A stretch of 64,000 nt of DNA from Apiotrichum sp. Y4204 (Eukaryota; Basidiomycota; Tremellomycetes; Trichosporonales; Trichosporonaceae): contig JAMYHL010000078.1 of assembly GCA_025531455.1 (NCBI GenBank), forward strand, positions 62,001 to 126,000. The letters are read 5' to 3'. The notes under the pieces were generated by a model. The model made no database searches. It had not been told where the DNA came from and saw nothing but the letters and a program-made list of their open reading frames with translations. Positions 47,874 through 57,012 of this stretch are shown here, one piece after another. Both the position numbers and the translations under genes were made by a program. Each line of letters opens with the position of its first letter. The first letter of the stretch is position 1.

Positions 47874-49234
47874 ATGCCGCTCTCTCCACCCACATCACCC
47901 CTACCACTCCCAACGACCCCTCCGCCCGCCTACTCCCCGGGGCCGTACAACCACCCCCCGCTCGTTCATGCGCTCAAAGCCGGTTTCGTACGTGCTGAGT
48001 TGAACCTAACTAACAGCAGTTTCCTCCGCCCACACCTCCCCTTTCTGACGTGCCGGTCGTCCGCGTCGTCGACCCAGTGACGCAGAGCACGCGCCTCCTC
48101 CAGTCCGTCCGCACCGGGGCACAAGAAAAGGAGGAAAAGAATGGGCCAAAGCCTCGTCGGCGCCGGAGGCAGAAGCTCCTCCTTCACCCGGCCCCCGAGG
48201 GGGACAAGCCCCAGGCGGAAGAGCGGTGGATACGTCGCGAGCGCCGGCGCGGGATACTGATGGCCCGATTTGGTGCCCGCCGGGATGACGCGCCCAGTGA
48301 TGTCCCATTCACACCGTCAGAGAGCTCGCGGAACTCGGGAGACTGGCAGGTCCGCTGGTCTATCACCATCCCCCAGTGTCCGTCGTCGACCCCTAGCTCG
48401 ATGAGCACGCCCACTAGCAGCGCAAACGCCAGCACCCGCTCAAGCACGGTCAGTTCTACCACCTTTAAGCCGTCCTCTTCATCTTCCGCTTCGGTCCCAG
48501 CTCCGCGGACATCCGTCTCCCGCCAGCCGCCCATTCCCAGCCGCCAGCCAAAGCGCCTCGTCACCGCCCGCCCGCCACCAATTCACATCCGCTCGTTGTC
48601 CGAGGAGCTCCAGAGCCCGGCGGCCGCGACGCGCGCGTTCGACTCGCTTCTCTCCACACGGCCCCCCGGGCGCCGGCGTTCCCAGTCCGACCTCGAGCCT
48701 GTGCGCCTACTCCGGCACCCGTCGAAAGTGAATAGGGTGCGGTCGGATTCCCTCCCCACGCGATCGGACCCGGAGAATAAGCCAGTGAGGGCAGACAAGA
48801 CGCACCACCGTGCGGGTAGCGATACCCCCAAGTGGGAGGCCACGAGCTGTGGAGGCGAGCCTCGTGATACGGAGTGGAGCGCCGACATCAAGGTGCCGCT
48901 GATGACTGACATCGGTGCGGACATGCCGCTGAAAGCCGCGCCGCAGGTTCCCGGGGACGAGCGGACGTCGCGGAGCTCCCACGAGCGGGGGGCACGGCGA
49001 GAACGGAGGGAGAAGCACAAGCACCACCGCCGCGGGCAGTCGGAGCCCCACCCGCACCCTCTTCCAGATCAGGAGGACCTAGATCTGGAGCTCATCGGCC
49101 CGCTGCAGACCCGCGCCCTGCCGATCTGGTACAAGTGCGTGAACGAGTGCTTTGATATTATCGATATCATCGATACGCGTTTGAAGGGGGTCCCGGCCGC
49201 CCCAGGTCTAGGACAGGCGAGTTCGCGTTGTTAG
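47874..49234 (+). CDS. Uncharacterised Ser/Pro-rich disordered protein
   Basis: Exon 1 (47874-47987) encodes a Pro-rich N-terminus (MPLSPPTSPLPLPTTPPP...HALKAGF). A 32-nt intron (47988-48019; 29 nt if the first AG at 48016 is used) joins to FPPPTPPLSDVPVVRVVDPVT. Next come a basic patch (PKPRRRRRQKLLLHP) and RWIRRERRRGILMARFG. A long Ser/Thr/Pro-rich region includes SSTPSSMSTPTSSANASTRS. A His/Arg stretch (KHKHHRRGQSEPHPHP) leads to a short ordered-looking tail, LPIWYKCVNECFDIIDIIDT. About 440 residues. No domain is recognised. Amphipathic WYKCVNECFDIIDIIDTRL may be a conserved interaction helix. The splice junction keeps frame and has a CTAAC branch site, which supports the gene being real. 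Confidence 0.65.
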
Positions 49235-50446
49235 TAGTGGCTCCCCAGGCCTGTAGGTAGACGAATAACGACTGATAACGTAGAGGCAAATGTATTGAGT
49301 GAGGGGAAAAGGCAGGATTAAGGAATGGTCAAAGTCAGAAAGGTCATCGGGAGGCAAGCAAATGAGTGGCCGAAGCCCCTGCTTTGTTGGTTGGCCAGAC
49401 TGCGTGCCGTCAGCCTCTCCACGTCGGTCCGTGATCAGTGATGTTCCAACTCCGTCACTTTTGAGTACGAGTTTTATATTCCTCCCCCTGCCGATCAAAG
49501 AACGACAATGATCGTCCTGCCGATCTCATTTCAGAAGCATCTTCCCACTTCGTTTGTTATAGCCGTCGACAACCGCGCGCGCTGCCGAGCATGCCGAGCG
49601 AAGGGGTTAAAACGATCAGCAGATCAGCAGATCGGCGGAGATCGCTAGGGCTTGCGAGCCGAGCCGGCCATGCCGAGCCTCCTCATACCTTCACCTTTTG
49701 CGTGCCACGTGCGTTCCCGGCGGCCGGCGGCGCGCGGCACGGCGGCAGTGACTGCCTGCCCCCTTTCAGGCCCTCATGCTTTCGCACCGCCGGTTTCGTC
49801 CTGTGACCGCCACCCAGTGTCCAAGACATACACCCCACGCGCTGAGACGCATTGTTGTTGGCGGTTGACAAGCTGGCGAGCGGGCGTGTATCGAAGGATT
49901 TGTGTGGGTTGTGTCGATTGTCGGGTCGTTGTAACCTGTGGGTATGGCGGTAAAAGGCACTTGCTGTTGATCTGCTGATCTGCTATTTGCGACTTTCGGC
50001 GGCGTCTTCCGGGTCCATGAAGAGGGACAACGTATGCCAAATAGCACTACTGTCTGCTGTCCAGAATTGCGCCGCGCTGCACAGGTTACTATTACTGGAG
50101 GGCTATATGCGGGGCTGGACTACGGCCGATTCGGAGGAGAGCGAGAAGAGATGGGATCGAGGACGGATGCCGAGTCAGGATTCCAGCAGGCAGGGCAGGA
50201 GCGACTGCGCACCTAAATTTCCGGACGGCGATGCGTGCGTCGTGCATTGTATCCGATGCTTTATCTCTAGTTGTTGTCTCGATTCGTCTCTTGTCTTCGT
50301 TCCCATCGCCTGATCTCCTCTTCTCGTCCGATCTATCGCGCACCAGCCTCCGACTGACCGCGACACACTCCCTCTATCCAACTTCAACAACGCTCAACCT
50401 CCACCCTCACCCTTCACCCACCACAACCTCCACCACCACCACCACA
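49235..50446. other. Intergenic region (1.2 kb)
   Basis: Includes a GATCAGCA-type repeat near 49614-49640. A CT- and CA-rich promoter-like stretch from about 50330 runs into the start codon of the next gene, with (CCA)n immediately upstream. No gene recognised. Confidence 0.5.
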
Positions 50447-51117
50447 ATGCAGCAGCAGTACGGCCAGTACCCGCCCCAGGGCGGCTACCCACAGCAGGGC
50501 TACCCGCAGCAGGGCGGCGCCGCGAACGACTACTACGTACAGCAGCCAGCGTACGGACAGCCGCCGTACGGACAGCAGCCGTATGGTCAGCAGCCGTATG
50601 GCCAGCCGGTGAGTACTTACGGAGCGAAAGAGGAACTGGGGCGAGCAAGAGCGTTGGAACGGTGACGGTCAGCTCTGCGGATGGGGTCCAACTGGCCCAC
50701 CGTTGATCAGTATGGTTGATCGCCGCCATTGAGATCACCGGCTCGGGCGTGACGGACATGCACGGACGTGTTCCGCATCGCTTGCGTCGCTTCTGTGTCT
50801 CCGACATTCCGGCATCACACGTACTGGCACGGCCAGCGCAGACATCTCCGCCATCGCCTTTGCGTTTCGCCTCACTTCCTCTCTCTCCCTACCCCTAATC
50901 ACCCTTCGCTCTCCCGCGCACACATACTAACCCCCAGGGCTACGGCCAGCCGCAGCCGATGGTCGTGCAGGCGCCGGCGGACAACACAAAGGGCGGCGGC
51001 GGCATGGGCAGCGGTATGGGCGGCGCGTGCGCGCAGGGCATGTGCTTTGGTTGTGCCGCCGGCGCGTGCTCGGCCATCTGCGGAAACATGTGCGATTCCA
51101 TGTGCGACATGTGCTGA
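50447..51117 (+). CDS. Small Gln/Pro/Tyr-rich protein with Cys-rich C-terminus (CYSTM-like)
   Basis: Two exons separated by a 329-nt intron (50609-50937). About 113 residues. The N-terminus is built of PQQGYPQQG and YGQQPYGQ repeats ([20 protein letters not shown]...). The C-terminal ~35 residues are Gly/Met/Cys-rich with a [22 protein letters not shown] pattern ending MCDMC. This PQ-rich plus Cys-rich layout is that of CYSTM-module tail-anchored stress proteins of fungi and plants, which insert into the plasma membrane and may bind metal. The hydrophobic run is weaker than in typical CYSTM proteins, so a metallothionein-like or secreted role is an alternative. Frame, splice sites and repeats make it a good gene. 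Stop TGA 51115-51117. Confidence 0.7.
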
Positions 51118-51655
51118 GCGCGAGCTTGCAAGCTTGAGCGCGCGCAAGCGGGGCAATTACACATCTCTGTATCCCCTCCGCCCTCCGCCCGCGTGCCACC
51201 ACATCCGCGGACACGACACGACACGAGTAGACTTTGGCGCCCTGCCGGGCCGCATAATGGCGGGGTGCTTCCCCTGGAATAGATGGCTCATGTAACATTG
51301 ATGTGTGCGTTTGGGGGTGGCGAAGGCTCTCCGGCCGGGTCTCGGAGTGTTCGGAGAGGGTACTGACAACGTGGCCAACTGACTTGGACGCTTCACAAAT
51401 GTGTACAGGGTACAATGACTCCCGCGCATAATACTGGCATTGAAACCCGCAGGGAGCACTCGACGGTCTCGCCTGCTCCGCTGAATGTCCGGTGGCAACG
51501 GAGCCAACGAGCTTGGCAGCTGCGGATTCTTGGCGGACTCTTGGACTAGCGCAGTACTGTAGTGTTTGGTGTCCACCATTACAAATCATTTCCAGCCTGA
51601 CGCCAGCGACCGTGTTGCATAGCACAACCTGCCACCAGCAAATCTATCAACATTT
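51118..51655. other. Convergent intergenic spacer
   Basis: 538 bp between the CYSTM-like gene and the PAF-acetylhydrolase gene, both ending here. Nothing else recognised. Confidence 0.5.
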
Positions 51656-53230
51656 CTACTCGCTCTTGAGCTGCACGAGGATCTCGTTCTTGGCCGGCGC
51701 GACGAGCTTGCCGTCCGCGGAGAACGGCACCTTGCCCCCGTCCGCGGCCGCTTGCATACCCGGCACGGCCGCGAGGGTGTCTGTGAACTGGCCGAGGGTA
51801 AGGGCGTTGATGGTAGAGAGATAGCTGCGCGCCCAGGTATCCGGGGTGAGGAGACCATAGTCGGAGAATCCCTGGTCTGGGGGTTAGTAGCTGGCCAGAA
51901 GTGGGCACTCGGGAGCGTCGTCAAAACTCACGCTGGAGACCGGTGATGGTTACGAACGTGCCCGCAATGGCACGGCAGAGGCGGAGCTGCTCGGGAAACT
52001 GGTCGTGTTCTGTGAATCCCTGCGAGTTGATCACGAGCGTTGGCGGCGCGGGGATCGATGTGGGCGGGAGAGACTTGGCGACCTCGAAGGGCTCGACCCA
52101 CGGGTCAAGGAGCACGGCGTGTTTGGCCGGGAGGGGCAAGTATCCCTCGGGAACGGGGGTCGTCAGGAGGCGGAGGAGCGTGCCCGCGCCAAAGGAGTGG
52201 CCCGCAATCTGGAGGTTGGACGCGTCGACGCGCCCGCGGAACGACGCGAGGAACGGTGTAGGGTCGCTAACGCCGACTACCGTCGCCGGGGATGTCTCTG
52301 TTGCTGCTGTTGCTGCTGGAGACCCCACCATGCCCGCAAACACCTCGTACGCGTCATATACCTCGCGCACGCGCAGGTCGAGCTGGGCGGCTCGCAGCTC
52401 GAGCATCGTGACGTGCTTCGGGGTCATCTCCGTGTGCGGCACATCCGCGGGCATGACGTTCGCGCGGCCCTCCCAGCTGTCGTTAGCGATGCGGACAGAC
52501 GGCTGGACGACGACGATGATCTCTAGCACACCACCGACAATGGCCGACTCGAGACCTTCCTTTCCACACTCACGCAGTCTCCATAAACTTGAGGAACGGC
52601 CACGTCCTGCCCTTGCGCACAACCGCCGGTCCCGATCCGTCCGCGTGCTCGACGGCAATCACGACGTAGCCCTCGCTCGCGAGCGCAGAGCAGAACTGCG
52701 AGTACGTGGTGCGCGTGCCCACCATGCCGTGGCTAAAGAGCACAAGCGGGTACGGCTCCTCGCGCGGAACGAGCGGCGCCAGCGGGTAAACCGGCATCTG
52801 CCATCAGCGTGAGTTATAGGACATGGGGTCGGAGGAGGATGATCTCGTTGAAGATCGGCCTTGCACTCAATACACACCCTCGCACGACCAAGAACCTTGC
52901 AAGCTAGCATCAGCGCCGTCCTTCGTGCAACCCACCGATCCACCAGCTCCACGACCCGAGCCGGCCCTGGAGATAGCGATTGAGGCCCTCGACCTGCGCC
53001 TCGGGGTCGTCGGGGAGCCACGGCGCGCCGGGCGCGGCCCCGGTGGGAGTCGTGGGGTAGTACACGCTCATGACGCTCTCGGTGAGCTGGAGCGCCGGGG
53101 TGCCGTCGTCGGCGCGCAGCGGGGTCGGCGCCGCGTATGGCCGCACTGCGGGGAAGCGCAGCGTCGCGTATCCCGTTGCGAAGGCGCCCGCGGGCGCCGG
53201 GAAGGTTGTGCTGAGAAATGGAATGTACAT
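51656..53230 (-). CDS. Platelet-activating-factor acetylhydrolase-like lipase (PAF-AH type II family)
   Basis: Alpha/beta-hydrolase predicted to cleave short or oxidised sn-2 acyl chains from phospholipids. Start [20 protein letters not shown] at 53230; stop TAG 51656-51658. Family landmarks are [16 protein letters not shown] (oxyanion-hole strand), [29 protein letters not shown], nucleophile elbow [17 protein letters not shown] (acid) and [15 protein letters not shown] (catalytic His). The catalytic His codon is split by an intron near 51879-51928 and appears only after splicing. A 32-nt intron (52904-52935), a probable 26-nt microexon (52878-52903) and an 80-nt intron (52798-52877) are needed to connect the N-terminal domain to [11 protein letters not shown]. 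No signal peptide, so probably cytosolic like human PAFAH2. No lid anomalies seen. Confidence 0.87.
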
Positions 53231-54187
53231 TGCGACGAGTGGGGAATGGAAGCGGGGAGCCAGCTGTGTGTTATCTATGCGTGAGGTCAGTCGAGCCGAG
53301 GCCGAGGGGGTTGCGAAAGCGTCCGAGCGCTGTGTTGATTAGATGTTCGGTCAGTAAAGTGATGTGGATGGTGATGGTGGAGCACAAGCCGCAGTGATGA
53401 TGCAAGTGCGGGATCGGCAAGCGCGTGGTATGTGGGTGTCGGTGGCGACGGCGGCCGTGCTGACATGAGAACATGATAAATGAGCTTTGCCGCATGCCGC
53501 ACCTTCCTCGATCCCCGAAAGCGAGATGCACGGCGAGGAGGCCTGTGGGGATCGCGAGCACCTATTCTATATCTTGAAAGATCCTTAAGATCCCAGGATC
53601 AAAGGTGATTGGAGATGGTTCATCCGAGATCATCCTCCACCACCCACAAGTGCTTAAAAGATATTGCTGGGACCAAACAAGCCGACTGATAGCCGAACGA
53701 CCTCGGACTCGCACGACCATGCTTTGATGCTTCCCTTCCATCTCCCTCTGGGCCTGCAAGTCATCAATACATCGATGCACATTAAGCATGTCCGTCCCGA
53801 ATCTCTTCTCGGAGACGACCAGGTCGTCCTCACGGCAATGACGCCCACGTACCTCCGTCGGCGCAGGCCGCAGCGCATGACGTTCCGCGGTCAATAACCA
53901 TGCGAGCCGGTCGTGGCGACGACGACTTGTCGGAGTTCTCACTAGGTTTGCGTAGGCACAGCCTTGGCCAGACGCAGTCCCCATGCGGCATCATCAACCA
54001 ACTGTCTCATTCCAACATCATCTCGAGCCCATCGGACTCGTGTTCCTCATCATTCACACGGTTCAACATCGGGGGGGTTTGACAACGGCTAGCACGAGTC
54101 GACAAGGCAGCGGCACCGAGTCCACATATCTTACCCTCGCTAAAACCCCATACATCTTGTCCTCTCACCACACCTCATAAACCATCC
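53231..54187. other. Divergent intergenic region lipase / phosphoesterase
   Basis: Shared upstream region. No other gene recognised. The phosphoesterase as annotated lacks a signal peptide, so a short upstream exon could be hidden here, but I could not identify one. Confidence 0.45.
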
Positions 54188-56014
54188 ATGGCGCCCAACC
54201 TCACGCAGTCGGGCGACAAGCCGGTCGCGTGGAGCGGGCAGACCGCCCAGCTGCAGGTCCGCGGCCTGCCCACCAACGCGAGTGTCTCATTCCGGATCGA
54301 CGATCTGAGCCTCCCGCCAAGCGATGTGACGACCGAGTCCGCGAACGGCATCACCAACATCTCGGTGCCCGTCAAAAACGCCAGCCAGCCGACAATCCAG
54401 TATCTCCGCGTCGACGGCAACGCGCAGCTGTTCAACATCACGGTCCTCCCCGAACCCGAGACGCTTCCGTTCGTCGAGGATCCGACGTGGACGGAGATGT
54501 TCGAGTCCACCGCGCTCGACGGGTGGACCTCGAGCGGGTGGACGTTTGAGGCGATGGAGACTCTCGTTACAGATAGGAGAATGCGGTGGTTTGTGCGCGG
54601 AAGCGGGCGTGTTGCCTTTGCGAATGGCAGCACCGCCGCCGCCGCGGACGCTGCTACACTCACGTCTCCTGAGATTCCCCTCCCGCAGGGAGAGACGGAG
54701 CTGCGCTTCGCGTCGCACTACAATGCAACGGGCGCGCTCGCAACCGTAACCGCCAGCTATGATGGCAGGCCACCGGTCACGATCGCGAACTTCAACCAAT
54801 CCGTGTTCTCAACCCAGGAGCGGATTCCCTTAACGGCTGGCAATGCCTCATCGGTGAGGTTCACGTGGACTCTCGCGCCGCAGCAGGTCGCGCCGGTCGC
54901 GCAAGGACCCGACGGCGCGTTCTGGGTCATCGACGATGTGGAGCTCGTGCGCCCTCTCCCGCCATTGAGCGAGGACACGCCGCTGGAGACGATCGACATT
55001 ATCAGTGACATCCAGGGCCTGAAGGCTAATACCTGGATGTCCAAGTCGGTTCTCCCAGGCCTCCGGAAGCTCAGCAACGCGAGCACGCTGGTCATGAATG
55101 GCGACCTGGTATTTTCGAGCACGGACTATGAATATCAAAACTTCACGGCCGAGCTGAACAGCACGGGCGCGCACGCGCACTACCACGACATCATCTCCGT
55201 GATGGGCAACCACGAACGGATCGTCACCAACGACACGGACACGACCGAGCGCTTCTTCCGGTTCACGGGCATGCGCGGCGTCGGCGGCGCGGAGAGCGGT
55301 GACGGGCTGTGGGGCGAGATTGTCACCGAGGGAGGAACGCCGATCGTGTGGCTCGCGAGCGAGACGTATGATTTCAAGCGGCTCATGGGTATGCCACCGT
55401 ACGCGACGCTCTCGGACGCCCAGTTTCTTTTCGTTGCCCAACGACTCGCGCATTGGCGTACGCAGCGCCGCCAAGTCCTACTGTTCACCCATCACCCGCT
55501 CCCCAACTCTGTGTCCGATACGCGTGGCCAGTCCCCCTTTGTGGACGACACGACGCGGCTGCAGTACCTCTTGGCTGCAAACCCACACGCACTGCTCGTG
55601 TCGAGCCACACGCACTTTGACGTGGGGTACAACGACCAGAATACGCACTACCGCCCCGTGGTGGGGAACGCGGGGCGCGTGTGGGCATTCAACACGGGCG
55701 CGCTGCTCGACAGGTGGTCTCCAACGGGCAGCGACGCGTCTGGCAACAGCACGAGCGCGCTCCAGGCACGTATTTACAAGGACCGCATCCAGATGCGCGC
55801 GTACAAGTTTCTCGGGCAGGGCACGGACGGCGTGCTCGTCCACCAGCGTGACGTTGGCGCGCCCACCAACGGCACGAACGGGCCGAGCGGGAACGGCACC
55901 GGAACGACACCAGACAACGGCGCGGACAAGTCGCACGCCTCGCACGCGACGCTGCGCCACCACCGTCCGTGGGGCGGTCTCGTGTGCCTTGCTCTCGTCC
56001 TCGTTGTCTGGTAG
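54188..56014 (+). CDS. Calcineurin-like metallophosphoesterase with jelly-roll N-terminus, probably GPI-anchored
   Basis: 608 residues in a single open exon. The N-terminal ~270 residues are beta-rich and lectin/jelly-roll-like (PTWTEMFESTALDGWTSSGW, AFWVIDDVELVRP) with many N-glycosylation sequons. The C-terminal metallophosphatase domain has IISDIQG, VMNGDLVFSS, VMGNHER, LLFTHHPLP and VSSHTHFDVG. That is the usual D-x-H / GD / GNHE / H / HTH series, except that the first motif reads D-I-Q. The C-terminus (RPWGGLVCLALVLVVW) is a typical GPI-attachment signal after an Asn/Gly/Thr-rich spacer. Glycosylation sites and a GPI signal imply secretion, yet no N-terminal signal peptide follows ATG 54188, so an upstream exon may be missing. 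Substrate unknown. Confidence 0.85.
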   Translation: MAPNLTQSGDKPVAWSGQTAQLQVRGLPTNASVSFRIDDLSLPPSDVTTESANGITNISVPVKNASQPTIQYLRVDGNAQLFNITVLPEPETLPFVEDPTWTEMFESTALDGWTSSGWTFEAMETLVTDRRMRWFVRGSGRVAFANGSTAAAADAATLTSPEIPLPQGETELRFASHYNATGALATVTASYDGRPPVTIANFNQSVFSTQERIPLTAGNASSVRFTWTLAPQQVAPVAQGPDGAFWVIDDVELVRPLPPLSEDTPLETIDIISDIQGLKANTWMSKSVLPGLRKLSNASTLVMNGDLVFSSTDYEYQNFTAELNSTGAHAHYHDIISVMGNHERIVTNDTDTTERFFRFTGMRGVGGAESGDGLWGEIVTEGGTPIVWLASETYDFKRLMGMPPYATLSDAQFLFVAQRLAHWRTQRRQVLLFTHHPLPNSVSDTRGQSPFVDDTTRLQYLLAANPHALLVSSHTHFDVGYNDQNTHYRPVVGNAGRVWAFNTGALLDRWSPTGSDASGNSTSALQARIYKDRIQMRAYKFLGQGTDGVLVHQRDVGAPTNGTNGPSGNGTGTTPDNGADKSHASHATLRHHRPWGGLVCLALVLVVW

Positions 56015-57012
56015 TCTCCGCTGCGTTAGCGTTTAGGCCTCCGGGAAGTGTACCATCTCCATACCATCTATGTACTATCGTGTACAGTTGTCCCGTTCTC
56101 AATCAGCATACAACGGCGTACCGTGTACTTGGCCCCCTACGTGGCCGTTAGTCACGTTAGTCACGGCCGTCGGTACCCTTCCAGGTCCGGATATTTTCTA
56201 ACCTCGGATTCTAAGCTTAAATCGATTCCTGCTCCTCCCCGAGCCGCAAAGTGCGACGAGCGACCGGGATCCGAGGCCGGGCCAGGCAACCCCGGCTCGC
56301 CGGGCCGAGCCGAATACCGTACGAGCTCGGAGCTGTGGGGGAGCTGTGCACATGACGTTGGGGCCAGTTGCTTGTTGGTCGGTTAGTGGAGTCGTCGGTG
56401 GCGAATTGCGATTGCCGAAATGGCACCTTGGTTTGCGCCTTAGGCCCACAGGACCTGCATCCACAGCACGAGCGGGTACAGTACACTGTGATTGACACTG
56501 GAATCTACTACTATACAGAATGTACGATCTAATCATCGATCCGCAGCCGAGGAACGTAAGGCGGGACACGGCCGGGCGGGAATGATGATTCCCTTCACCT
56601 CGCCTACGTGACGTACCGCTTCAGTTGTCGAGGCGACACCCGCAGAACGATACTGGAACGATGCTATGTGCCGCTGCGGTTCCGTCTGCCGCTGGTGATG
56701 TGGTACGGCTTGGTGACGGGGTGGAATCCGGATGCCTGGCTGCTCCTCGATGTTTGCGGAGCCGGTTTTGCTTTTATAGAGTCTATGGAGGTGCCCCTAT
56801 CTTCCGATGACGCAGATACGGTTCACGAGCTCGAAACCAAGCCGTGCTCGTCTTAGATCGGAACTGTTCCAGCGCCCGTATTAGACATTTATCCGGGAAC
56901 TACAAGGCTCGGCATCTCGTAGCCGCGATCCCCATCTCTATCCCGGCTTCTATTAACCTCCCAGTGGCAGCCTGCCCAAGCCTGTGCACAACCTGGCAAC
57001 CTTCCTTACCCA
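56015..57012. other. Convergent intergenic region (1 kb)
   Basis: Between the phosphoesterase stop and the bZIP stop. No gene, RNA or repeat recognised. Confidence 0.5.
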
